A DNA stretch of 64,000 nt from positions 31,552-95,551 of the forward strand of contig WHTQ01000007.1 in NCBI GenBank assembly GCA_009377645.1. The letters run 5' to 3'. Below are positions 36,272 to 44,013 of the stretch, one piece after another. Position 1 is the first letter of the stretch. Each line of letters starts with the position of its first letter. The translations under genes and the position numbers were made by a program. The notes under the pieces were generated by a model. That model had not been told where the DNA came from. It saw only the letters and a list, made by a program, of their open reading frames with translations, and ran no database searches. This stretch comes from Micromonosporaceae bacterium (GTDB lineage Bacteria > Actinomycetota > Actinomycetes > Mycobacteriales > Micromonosporaceae).

Positions 36272-37756
36272 TCACTCCGGCTGGTTGTCGGGCTCGCCGC
36301 CCACCAGGTAAGGAGTCGTGACCCCTTCATACATCAGGTGGGTGATCATGCCCTCGACGGCGTGCGGCAGGTTGTGGCAGTGGTCCATCCAGACCCCCGG
36401 GTTGTCTGCCTGGAACGCGACCTCGTAGCTCTCCCCGTCGTCGACGTCCAGCGAGTCGGTCCGCCACGGACTGCCGGTGGCCGGCTCGCCGTTTCGGGAG
36501 AGCACCACCACGTGGTGCCCGTGCAGGTGCATCGGGTGTACGTCGCCGGAGGAGTTGCTGATCGTCATGATCGCGACGTCGCCCTCCCGCACCACGTACA
36601 TCGGCACCTCCGGGAACAGCTTGCCGTTCATCGTCCACCACAGCCCGGGCCGGCCGTCCAGGAACCCCGGGCGCCGGCCGATCCGCAGCTCGAAGCGCCG
36701 GTCCGGGGCGGCCGGGTCGAACCCGAGCGGCGCCGGTGACCCGTACGAGAGGAGGTCCACGGTCGGGTCGTGCTCCGCCGCCGGCGGCTCCGGCGCCTCG
36801 GCCGGGCCGAGCACCAGCGCCGCTCCGGCACCTATGTCCACCCGGGCGGCGCCGCCGCCGGCCGGCACGGTCAGCACCAGATCGGCCCGGCCGCCGGCGG
36901 CCAGCAGCACCGCCTGGTCGGTGACCTCGGTCGGCTCGTGGATGTCCCGGGCATCCAGCGCCGCCACCCGGTACGGCGCACCGGACAGCGACACCCGCAG
37001 TGACCCGTTGTCGGTGTTCACCACCCGCACCCGGACCTGCTCCCCGGCCGCCGCCTCGACCCGCCGCACGCCGGTGTGGCCGGAGATCGTGCGCCGGCCG
37101 TCGTAGGTGTGCACCACGGCCAGCTCCTCGCGCTCCGGCTCGGCGTCCCGGGGTGCGATCACCAGCGCCCCGAACAGCCCCCGCCGGACCTGCTCGTGGG
37201 AGACCTGGTGGGAGTGGTACCAGTAGCTGCCCGGGTCCTCGGCTCGGAACCGGTAGACGTACTGGCCGCCGACCGGCACCGCGTCCTGGGTGACCCCGGC
37301 GACCCCGTCCTCGGCGTTGGGCACGTCGACCCCGTGCCAGTGCAGCGTGGCCCCGTCCGGCACCGACTCGTTGACCAGCGTCACCTCCAGCAGCTCGCCC
37401 TCGGTGACCTGGATCGTCGGCCCCGGAGAGGTGTGGTTGAGGGTGTAGCCCGTCACCTGCTCCCCGCTGCCGAGCGCGAACTCCTCCTGCCGGGCGGTCA
37501 GGGTCACCGCCACGTCCGCCGCGTCGTCCCGGGACCCGGTCAGGTCGGCCACGCTGGTCCCGCCGGGGTGCACATGGCCGGTGGCCGGCCCGCCGCCGTA
37601 GTCGAGATAGCCCATGTCCATCACCGAGTAGGTCGACGGAACCCGGCTGTCGAACCAGAACCAGCCGACCGTCCCGACGATCCCGGCGGTGACCGCGATC
37701 GCGGCGGTCAGCCGGAGCCACCGCGACGTCCACCACCTCCCCCGGGCCGCGGTCAT
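36272..37756 (-). CDS. Membrane-anchored multicopper oxidase
   Basis: 494 residues from ATG 37756, overlapping the stop of the DUF6220 gene. One N-terminal membrane helix (about 13-35) anchors it outside. All four copper motifs are present: HWHG (139-142), WYHSH (179-183), HPMHLHGHH (407-415) and HCHNLPHAVEGM (459-470) with the type 1 Cys. Members oxidise phenols, metal ions such as Cu(I) or Fe(II), or other small compounds with O2. No copper exporter or chaperone is adjacent. Confidence 0.92.
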   Translation of the reverse strand: MTAARGRWWTSRWLRLTAAIAVTAGIVGTVGWFWFDSRVPSTYSVMDMGYLDYGGGPATGHVHPGGTSVADLTGSRDDAADVAVTLTARQEEFALGSGEQVTGYTLNHTSPGPTIQVTEGELLEVTLVNESVPDGATLHWHGVDVPNAEDGVAGVTQDAVPVGGQYVYRFRAEDPGSYWYHSHQVSHEQVRRGLFGALVIAPRDAEPEREELAVVHTYDGRRTISGHTGVRRVEAAAGEQVRVRVVNTDNGSLRVSLSGAPYRVAALDARDIHEPTEVTDQAVLLAAGGRADLVLTVPAGGGAARVDIGAGAALVLGPAEAPEPPAAEHDPTVDLLSYGSPAPLGFDPAAPDRRFELRIGRRPGFLDGRPGLWWTMNGKLFPEVPMYVVREGDVAIMTISNSSGDVHPMHLHGHHVVVLSRNGEPATGSPWRTDSLDVDDGESYEVAFQADNPGVWMDHCHNLPHAVEGMITHLMYEGVTTPYLVGGEPDNQPE

Positions 37757-38190
37757 GCCGCGGCGGCCCCCTCCGGCTCCGGCGTGCGGGCCGGCGCCGA
37801 CCCGGCCCCCCGCCCGGCGAAGCCGGCGACCCCGGCGAGGATGAACGCGTTCACCCCGTGCAGCAGCCCGAGCACGGGGGCCGGGAACGACAGCAGCCCG
37901 AGTGCGATCTGCAGCACCACCAGGCCGAGCACGACCAGCGCCATGATCACCCCGCGGGGCACCCGGGCGAAGAACGACACGATCAGCAGCAGCAGCGCGA
38001 GCAACGGGACCACCATGATCCCGAACGTGCTGTGCAGGGCCTGCCCGGCGTTGTAGTCGGTGTCTTCGGTGAAGGCCCGGCCATCGCTGGCCGCGTTGAA
38101 GATGTCGAACGTTCCCCACGCGATGAACGCCGCCTGCAGGACCACCGTCAGGGCGATCAACCGGGTCAGCCACATGTATGTCGCCTTCAT
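37753..38190 (-). CDS. DUF6220-type four-helix membrane protein
   Basis: 145 residues from ATG 38190 (GGAG seven bases upstream). Four hydrophobic helices (LTRLIALTVVLQAAFIAWGT; the QALHSTFGIMVVPLLALLLL region; IMALVVLGLVVLQIALGLLS; LLHGVNAFILAGVAGFA). Conserved His residues in helices 2 and 4 (ALHSTFG, LLHGVNAF) are placed as in heme-binding membrane cytochromes, a family-level possibility rather than proof. It is translationally coupled to the multicopper oxidase and could pass electrons or anchor the complex. Confidence 0.72.
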   Translation of the reverse strand: MKATYMWLTRLIALTVVLQAAFIAWGTFDIFNAASDGRAFTEDTDYNAGQALHSTFGIMVVPLLALLLLIVSFFARVPRGVIMALVVLGLVVLQIALGLLSFPAPVLGLLHGVNAFILAGVAGFAGRGAGSAPARTPEPEGAAAA

Positions 38191-38250
38191 GTCTCCACTC
38201 CGCTCTCGGGACAGTCGGGTCCCAGTGTCGATCACGTTCCGGTGCGGAGC

Positions 38251-38268
38251 GTACGTCACGCGTCGTAC
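38251..38268. promoter_or_regulatory. GTACG-N8-CGTAC palindrome upstream of the oxidase unit
   Basis: GTACG (38251-38255) and CGTAC (38264-38268) flank eight bases in the 175-bp gap between aroK and the DUF6220 gene. It lies about 60 bp upstream of the start of the four-gene unit, where a dimeric repressor or activator site would be expected. The factor is unknown. Confidence 0.3.
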
Positions 38269-38365
38269 TTCTAGGCGCAGATTCGGCCGGCGGCGGCGAC
38301 AGATCCGGGCACCGGTCGCGGAGCGTGCCCGGCCGGCGGCGCTCCGCCGAGGAGCGCCCGCCGGA

Positions 38366-38917
38366 TCAGGATGCTGGTTGCGGGCTCGTGAGTGCGGCGA
38401 GGACCTCGGCGGCGACCTGATCCGGGCTCCGGCCGTCGGTGACCACGGTGTGCGTGGCCACCTGCTGGTAGAGCGGGCGCCGCTGCGCCAGCTGGTGCTT
38501 GAGCGTGGCGCGCGGGTTGACGCTCAGCAGCGGCCGCCCCGCTCCCAGGCCCACCCGGGTGACCGCGTCCGGCAGCTCCACGGACAGGAACACCACGGTG
38601 TGCCCGGCCAGCGCCGCCCGGGTCGGCTCGGCCAGCACCGCCCCGCCGCCCAGCGCCAGCACCCCACCGCAGGAGGCCAGCGCCGCGGCCACCGCCGCCT
38701 GTTCGAGGGTACGGAAGGGTGGCTCGCCGTGGTCGACGAAGATGTCCGGGATCGGCTTGCCGGCGGTGTGCTCGATGTCGGCGTCGGTGTCCCGGAACTC
38801 CACGCCGAGCGCCTCGGCCAGCCGCAGCCCGACCGTGGTCTTCCCGGAACCGGGCGGCCCGACCAGCACACAGACCGGCCGGACCGGCCCCGGTGCCGGA
38901 GCCCCTGCCGCAGTCAC
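38366..38917 (-). CDS. aroK: Shikimate kinase
   Basis: 183 residues from a GTG at 38917 that overlaps the aroC stop (GTGA). P-loop [13 protein letters not shown], shikimate-binding [11 protein letters not shown] (catalytic Asp and substrate Asp), FRTLEQ with the Arg, and GGGAVL. It phosphorylates shikimate. The open frame continues upstream through aroC and the antiporter antisense, but is not coding there. Confidence 0.95.
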   Translation of the reverse strand: MTAAGAPAPGPVRPVCVLVGPPGSGKTTVGLRLAEALGVEFRDTDADIEHTAGKPIPDIFVDHGEPPFRTLEQAAVAAALASCGGVLALGGGAVLAEPTRAALAGHTVVFLSVELPDAVTRVGLGAGRPLLSVNPRATLKHQLAQRRPLYQQVATHTVVTDGRSPDQVAAEVLAALTSPQPAS

Positions 38918-40092
38918 CGGATCACCAGCGTGTCCAGGTAGCCGGCCAGATTGCGGCGCAGCTCGGTCAGCGAGTCGCCGCCCAGCTTCTCGAGTGCGGC
39001 GTCGGCGAGCACCAGCGCCACCATCGTCTCGGCCACCACCGCCGCGGCCGGCACCGCGCACACGTCCGAGCGCTGGTTGATGGCGGTCGCCGGCTCCCCG
39101 GTGGCGACGTCCACCGTGCCCAGAGCCCGGTTCAGCGACGAGATCGGCTTCATCGCCGCCCGTACCCGCACCGGCTCGCCGGTGGTCATGCCGCCCTCCA
39201 GGCCGCCCGCCCGGTCGGTGGCCCGCCGCACCCCCCCGGGGGTGGGCAGGATCTCGTCGTGGGCGACCGAGCCGCGGGAGCCGGCCTGGCGAAACGCGTC
39301 CCCGACCTCCACCCCCTTGATCGCCGGCACCGACATCAGCCCGGCCGCCAGCCGGGCGTCCAGCTTCCGGTCCCACTGCACGTGGCTGCCCAGCCCCGGT
39401 GGGACGCCGTGGGCCAGCACCTCGACCACCCCGCCGAGCGTGTCGGCGTCCTGCTTCGCCGCGTCCACCTCGGCCACCATCCGGGCGCTCGCCTCCGGGT
39501 CGAGGCAGCGCAGCGGGTCGGCGTCGATCCGCTCGGCGTCGCCGGGCTCCGGCACCAGGCCCGGCTTCGCCTCGACCGGTCCGATCGCCACCACGTGCGA
39601 CAGGACCGTGACGCCGAGCCCCTGCCGCAGCAGCGCCTTCGCGACCGTGCCGATCGCGACCCGGGCGGCGGTCTCCCGGGCACTGGCCCGCTCCAGGATC
39701 GGCCGGGCGTCCGGATACCCGTACTTCTGCATCCCGGCCAGGTCGGCGTGGCCGGGCCGGGGGCGGGTCAGCGGGGCGTTGCGCGCCTGCCCGGCCAGCT
39801 CGTCCGGGTCGACCGGGTCGGCGGCCATGACGGTCCGCCACTTCGGCCACTCGGTGTTGCCGACCCGGATCGCCACCGGGATGCCGAGGGTCACCCCGTG
39901 CCGGAGCCCGCCCAGGACCTCCACCTGGTCCTGCTCGAACGACATCCGGGCGCCCCGACCGTAGCCGAGCCGCCGCCGGGCCAGCTCGCGGACCACCTCG
40001 CCGGTGGTCACCTCGACCCCGGCCGGCACGCCCTCCAGCACCGCGACCAGCCCCGGCCCGTGCGACTCCCCCGCGGTCAGCCAGCGCAACAC
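38914..40092 (-). CDS. aroC: Chorismate synthase
   Basis: 392 residues from a GTG at 40092 ([15 protein letters not shown]). FMN-dependent final step to chorismate. Signature histidines and arginines: GESHGPGL (8-16), [23 protein letters not shown] (112-125), [14 protein letters not shown] and MKPISSL. It overlaps aroK and is divergent from the antiporter gene with only about 95 bp before its likely start. Confidence 0.97.
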   Translation of the reverse strand: MLRWLTAGESHGPGLVAVLEGVPAGVEVTTGEVVRELARRRLGYGRGARMSFEQDQVEVLGGLRHGVTLGIPVAIRVGNTEWPKWRTVMAADPVDPDELAGQARNAPLTRPRPGHADLAGMQKYGYPDARPILERASARETAARVAIGTVAKALLRQGLGVTVLSHVVAIGPVEAKPGLVPEPGDAERIDADPLRCLDPEASARMVAEVDAAKQDADTLGGVVEVLAHGVPPGLGSHVQWDRKLDARLAAGLMSVPAIKGVEVGDAFRQAGSRGSVAHDEILPTPGGVRRATDRAGGLEGGMTTGEPVRVRAAMKPISSLNRALGTVDVATGEPATAINQRSDVCAVPAAAVVAETMVALVLADAALEKLGGDSLTELRRNLAGYLDTLVIR

Positions 40093-40130
40093 GCTGATCA
40101 GTGTGGCATGCTGCCCTAGCTGAGCAGGGA

Positions 40131-40160
40131 CTGCGGTCCTCGCAAGCTGCGGTCCTCGCA
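40131..40160. repeat. 14-bp direct duplication upstream of the antiporter
   Basis: CTGCGGTCCTCGCA is present at 40131-40144 and 40147-40160, two bases apart, in the region between aroC and the antiporter. It falls in the leader or promoter of the antiporter. Confidence 0.8.
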
Positions 40161-40166
40161 CGCGCC

Positions 40167-41420
40167 GTGGTATGGCAGCCTGTACCGGTGCTGCTGCTCG
40201 CGTTCGCCGGGGTGCTGTTGCTGGCCGTGCTGGTCTCCAGCCTGGCGCACCGGACCATCCTGTCCACGGCGGTACTGTTCCTGCTGGCCGGGTTCGTGCT
40301 CGGGCCGGAGACCACCGGGGTGCTCGACCTGGCACCGGACTCGCCGATCGTGGCCACGCTGGCCGAGCTGGCGCTGTTCACGGTGCTGTTCACCGACGGG
40401 ATGCGGGTGGGCTTCGCCGACCTGCGGGCGGCCTGGCGGCTGCCCGGCCGGGCGCTGGGCTGGGGGCTGCCGCTGACCCTGGTCATCACCGCGCTGCTGG
40501 CGAAGTTCCTGGTCGGGCTGGACTGGCCGGAGGCGTTGCTGGTCGGGGCGGTGCTGGCGCCCACCGACCCGGTGTTCGCCGCGGCGCTGGTCGGCAACCA
40601 GCGGGTGCCGGCCCGGCTGCGCCGGCTGCTGAACGTGGAGTCCGGGGTCAACGACGGGCTGGCGCTGCCGTTCGTGGTGCTGTTCCTGGCGGTCGCCGCC
40701 GGTTCCGAAGACCTGCACCTGGGCGAGCTCGGCAGCGAGCTGGTGATCGGGGTCCTGATCGGGGTGGTGGTGCCGTGGCTGGCGCTGCGGCTGGAGAAGC
40801 TCCGGTTCTTCTCCGCCTCCACCCAGTACGCGCCGCTGAACGCGGTAGCGATCGGGCTGCTGGTGCTGGCGCTGGGCCAGGTCACGCACGGCAACCTGTT
40901 CCTGGCCGCGTTCGCGGCCGGGGTCACCGTGGCCACCGTCGGCCCCCGGCAGCGGGAGGCGTTCGAGCATTTCGGTGAGCTGATCGCCGAGGTGCTCAAG
41001 CTCGCCGCGCTGCTCGTGTTCGGGGCGCTGATCTCGGTGCCCTTCCTCGGGGAGATCTCCTGGACCGGCTGGCTGTTCGCGGTCGCCGCGCTACTGCTGG
41101 CCCGGCCGCTGGCGCTGGCGGTTGCCTTCCTCGGCTCGCACCTGACCCGGCGGGAGCAGTTCGCGGCGATGTGGTTCGGCCCGAAGGGGTTCGCGTCGGT
41201 GGTCTACGGCCTGCTGGTGCTGGACTCCGCGATCCCGGCCGCGGACGAGGTGTTCCACCTGGTCGCGCTGACCGTGGTGCTGTCGATCCTGGCCCACTCC
41301 TCCACCGACGTGGTGGTGGCCCGGCTGTTCGACCGCCCGTCCAAGGCCCCCGCCTGGTGGCCCGGCCGCCGCTCCAGCACCGAGCGAAAACCGGAAGGCC
41401 CGGAACCGGAAGACCAGTAG
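40167..41420 (+). CDS. CPA1-family cation/proton antiporter
   Basis: About 417 residues from GTG 40167; GTG 40188 is equally possible, and neither has a Shine-Dalgarno site, so the message may be leaderless. About 12 membrane helices. The exchanger core motifs are [13 protein letters not shown], the ion-site Asp in [15 protein letters not shown] and [15 protein letters not shown]. It exchanges Na+ or K+ for protons at the plasma membrane. A short acidic cytoplasmic tail ([10 protein letters not shown]) ends the protein. It is convergent with aroE, 23 bp apart. Confidence 0.88.
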   Translation: MVWQPVPVLLLAFAGVLLLAVLVSSLAHRTILSTAVLFLLAGFVLGPETTGVLDLAPDSPIVATLAELALFTVLFTDGMRVGFADLRAAWRLPGRALGWGLPLTLVITALLAKFLVGLDWPEALLVGAVLAPTDPVFAAALVGNQRVPARLRRLLNVESGVNDGLALPFVVLFLAVAAGSEDLHLGELGSELVIGVLIGVVVPWLALRLEKLRFFSASTQYAPLNAVAIGLLVLALGQVTHGNLFLAAFAAGVTVATVGPRQREAFEHFGELIAEVLKLAALLVFGALISVPFLGEISWTGWLFAVAALLLARPLALAVAFLGSHLTRREQFAAMWFGPKGFASVVYGLLVLDSAIPAADEVFHLVALTVVLSILAHSSTDVVVARLFDRPSKAPAWWPGRRSSTERKPEGPEPEDQ

Positions 41421-41443
41421 CCGCCGCGCCATCCTACCTGCTG

Positions 41444-42253
41444 CTACCGGTGATCCGGCAGTAGCGCGGCACGCATCGCCTCGACCGGGGCGGGCACCCC
41501 GGTGAACAGCTCGAACTGGCCGACCGCCTGGGCCAGCAGCAGGTCCAGCCCGGAGACCACCCGGCAGCCGGCGGCCCCGGCGGCGGCCGCCAGCGGGGTC
41601 GGCCACGGCTGGTAGAGCGCGTCCAGCAGCACCGTGCCCGCGCGCCAGCGCACCTGCGCCGCGAGCGGGTCCGCCGCCCCGACCGGCACAGTGGACACCA
41701 CCACGTCGGCGGCGGCGAGGCACTCCGGGGCGTCTGACCACCGGGCCGGGGACAGCGGTACGCCGAGCGCGGCGGCGACCGGTTCGAGGGCCGCCACCGC
41801 CGCCGCCCGCCGGGTAACCACCGTCACCCCGCCGGCGCCGATCCGGGCCGCCGCGGCCAGCGCCGCCCGGGCGGTGCCGCCGGCGCCGAGCACCACCATC
41901 CACCCGTCCGGCGGCACGGCACCGAGCGCGTCGACCATGCCCGGGGCGTCGGTGTTCTCCGCCCGCCAGCCGCCGTCCGGACCGCGTACCAGGGTGTTGG
42001 CCGCCCCCAGGATCGCCGGCAGCGGCGCCACCTGGCCGGCCACCGCCAGCGCCGCCTGCTTGAGCGGCATGGTCAGCGACAGCCCGGCCCACTCCGGCCC
42101 GAGCCCGGCGACCAGACCGGCCAGCTCCGCCTCGGCGCACTCGACCGCCGCGTACGACCAGCCGGTCAGCCCGGCCGCCGCGTACCCGGCATTGTGGATG
42201 ACCGGGGACAGCGAGTGGGCGACCGGCTTGCCCAGCACCGCCGCTCGCGGCAT
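41444..42253 (-). CDS. aroE: Shikimate dehydrogenase
   Basis: 269 residues. Substrate site SLSPVIHNAGY near residue 13, LTMPLKQAAL with the catalytic Lys (about 60-69), NTDAPGMVDAL and the NADP loop VLGAGGTARAAL (about 121-132). It reduces dehydroshikimate. The ATG shares one base with the mltG stop (TGATG). Confidence 0.95.
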   Translation of the reverse strand: MPRAAVLGKPVAHSLSPVIHNAGYAAAGLTGWSYAAVECAEAELAGLVAGLGPEWAGLSLTMPLKQAALAVAGQVAPLPAILGAANTLVRGPDGGWRAENTDAPGMVDALGAVPPDGWMVVLGAGGTARAALAAAARIGAGGVTVVTRRAAAVAALEPVAAALGVPLSPARWSDAPECLAAADVVVSTVPVGAADPLAAQVRWRAGTVLLDALYQPWPTPLAAAAGAAGCRVVSGLDLLLAQAVGQFELFTGVPAPVEAMRAALLPDHR

Positions 42254-43467
42254 CAGCAGCTGCCGTCCAGGATCCCGGCGTCGACCGCCTCCCGGTAGTC
42301 CTGGCAGAACTGCTCGAACGTCTCGGAGAAGGCGCTGTTGCCCTCCTCGTCGATCGCCACGAAGTAGAGCCAGTCCCCGGCCGGCGGGTCCATCCCCGCC
42401 TCCAGCGCGGCCTGGCCCGGGTTGTTGATCGGGGTCGGCACCAGACCTTCGACGTTGCGGTTGTACGGGTTGTCCGGGTCGGTCAGCTCGTCCTGCGTCA
42501 TCTCCGAGGACGGCTTCGGCTCCTCCCCGTTGACCTCGAACCAGTAGTTCACGGTCACGTCGAACTGCAGCGGCATCTGGTTGACGTACACCCGGTTGTA
42601 GGCGACCCGGGCGACCCGGCCCAGGTCGTCCGGGACCCCCGCCTCGGCCTGGGCGAGCGAGGCGACGATCAGCGCCTCGTACGGGGAGATGTTGCGCTCG
42701 GACTCCACCACGTCCACGAAGTCGAGGTCCTCGGCGGTGGTCAGGAACTGCTCGACCATGATCTGCAGCACCTGCTCGGCGGTCGGCTCCGGTGGGAACT
42801 CGTAGGTGGCCGGGAACAGGAACCCCTCGACCGACTCGGTCACCTCGACGCCGTCACTCCGGTTGAACCAGAACTCCGGCACCCCCAGCGCGATCGGGTT
42901 CTCGGCGGCCGCCTGGAAGTCCTCGACTGGGATGTCGAGCTCCTCGGCGAGCTGGTCGATGATCCGGAAGCTGCTCAGCCCCTCCGGGATGGTCACCCGG
43001 TCGACGATCCGGTTGTTCAGGTCCAGCAGGGCCTCCACCGCGTTCGTGGCGCTCATCTGCTGCGGCAGCTCGTAGAAGCCGGGCTGGATGTTGACACTGT
43101 CCGGGTTCGCGCTCGCCGCCTCCACGAACGCCTTCGGGCTGGCCACCACGTCGGCGTCGTGCAGCACGTTGGCGATCTCGCTGGCGGTCTGGCCGGACCG
43201 GATCTCCACTGTGACCGATCCGGTGCCGGCGCCGGAGTAGTCCGGGGTGCTGAGCGCGTCGCGCACCCAGCCGAAACCCCACCAGGCACCGGCGCCGAGC
43301 GACCCGAGCAGCAGCACCACGATCAGGAAGGCCATCAGCGACCGGCCGCGTCGCCGCTGCCGGGGTGGCTCCGCGGGGCCCGGGCGGCCCGGCGGCGGCG
43401 CCGCCCGCCGGTGCCGGTGGCGGCCCCGGCCGGGGGCCTCCTCGAACCTCAGGCCCAGCTCGCTCAT
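42253..43467 (-). CDS. mltG: Endolytic murein transglycosylase MltG
   Basis: 404 residues. An Arg/Pro-rich cytoplasmic N-terminus (1-42), one membrane helix (LMAFLIVVLLLGSLGAGAWW, about 43-62), a LysM-like region (VEIRSGQTASEIANVLHDAD) and the YceG catalytic domain with the Glu in VASLAQAEAGVPDD and the GLVPTPINNPGQAALEA signature. It cuts nascent peptidoglycan strands. Overlaps ruvX (ATGA) and aroE. Confidence 0.94.
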   Translation of the reverse strand: MSELGLRFEEAPGRGRHRHRRAAPPPGRPGPAEPPRQRRRGRSLMAFLIVVLLLGSLGAGAWWGFGWVRDALSTPDYSGAGTGSVTVEIRSGQTASEIANVLHDADVVASPKAFVEAASANPDSVNIQPGFYELPQQMSATNAVEALLDLNNRIVDRVTIPEGLSSFRIIDQLAEELDIPVEDFQAAAENPIALGVPEFWFNRSDGVEVTESVEGFLFPATYEFPPEPTAEQVLQIMVEQFLTTAEDLDFVDVVESERNISPYEALIVASLAQAEAGVPDDLGRVARVAYNRVYVNQMPLQFDVTVNYWFEVNGEEPKPSSEMTQDELTDPDNPYNRNVEGLVPTPINNPGQAALEAGMDPPAGDWLYFVAIDEEGNSAFSETFEQFCQDYREAVDAGILDGSC

Positions 43468-43928
43468 GGTGACGTACGCCTCCGTTGTGCATCCAGCCAG
43501 CCTTGCAGGATCTCCGCTGCGGCCAGCTGGTCGACCACATTCCGTCGACGCCTCCCCGGGACGCCTCGCTCCGACAGCTTACGGGTTGCCACGACGGTGG
43601 ACATCCGCTCGTCTGCCAGCCGCACCGGCACCGGTGCGACCACCAGAGCAAGCCGGTCTGCGTACCCTCGTGCCTGCACAGCGGCGGGTCCCTCGGTCCC
43701 GGCGAGCGTTATCGGCAGGCCGACCACGACTTCTACGGTCACATGCTCGACGACCAGCCGCGCAAGCTCCGACATATCGGACGGAATGGCGCGCTTGCCC
43801 GGGTTCTGGTCCCGCGGGAGCGTCGCCAGCGGGGTGGCGAGCCGGCCGTCCGGGTCGCTGATCGCCACCCCGACCCGGACATCCCCGACATCCACCCCGA
43901 GCCGGACGCCACGACTGAGCCCGCTCAC
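43464..43928 (-). CDS. ruvX: Holliday junction resolvase-like protein RuvX (YqgF)
   Basis: 154 residues from GTG 43928 (VSGLSRGVRLGVDVGDVRVG). RNase H-like fold with LGVDVG and Asp residues and the FVDERMST-like LADERMSTVVATRK segment. Essential for 16S rRNA 5' end maturation in other bacteria. An in-frame ATG at 43964 would start inside the upstream palindrome and add residues without family similarity, so I prefer the GTG with AGGGGGA upstream. Confidence 0.9.
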   Translation of the reverse strand: MSGLSRGVRLGVDVGDVRVGVAISDPDGRLATPLATLPRDQNPGKRAIPSDMSELARLVVEHVTVEVVVGLPITLAGTEGPAAVQARGYADRLALVVAPVPVRLADERMSTVVATRKLSERGVPGRRRRNVVDQLAAAEILQGWLDAQRRRTSP

Positions 43929-43950
43929 CCGACCCGCGTCCCCCTGCCCG

Positions 43951-44000
43951 TGATCACGGAACATCGTCCCGGCTGGAACCGGGACACGTTTCCGCGATCA
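43951..44000. repeat. TGATCACGGAA...TTCCGCGATCA palindrome between alaS and ruvX
   Basis: Arms TGATCACGGAACATCGTCCC (continuing GG, 43951-43972) and CCGGGACACGTTTCCGCGAT (continuing CA, 43979-44000) are complementary over about 18-19 of 22 positions with a six-base loop. A hairpin this strong after alaS may act as a terminator or transcript stabiliser; no T-run follows. It is unrelated in arm sequence to the 8.6/9.1-kb elements beyond the GATC word. Confidence 0.88.
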
Positions 44001-44013
44001 TGAAGCAACCGGG

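Noticed and set aside
38918..40999. Upstream extension of the aroK frame
   Set aside because: It passes through aroC and antisense to the antiporter; the coupled GTG at 38917 gives normal shikimate kinase length.
43929..43964. ATG start 12 codons upstream for ruvX
   Set aside because: It begins inside the palindrome and lacks family similarity; the GTG at 43928 with AGGGGGA upstream is better.
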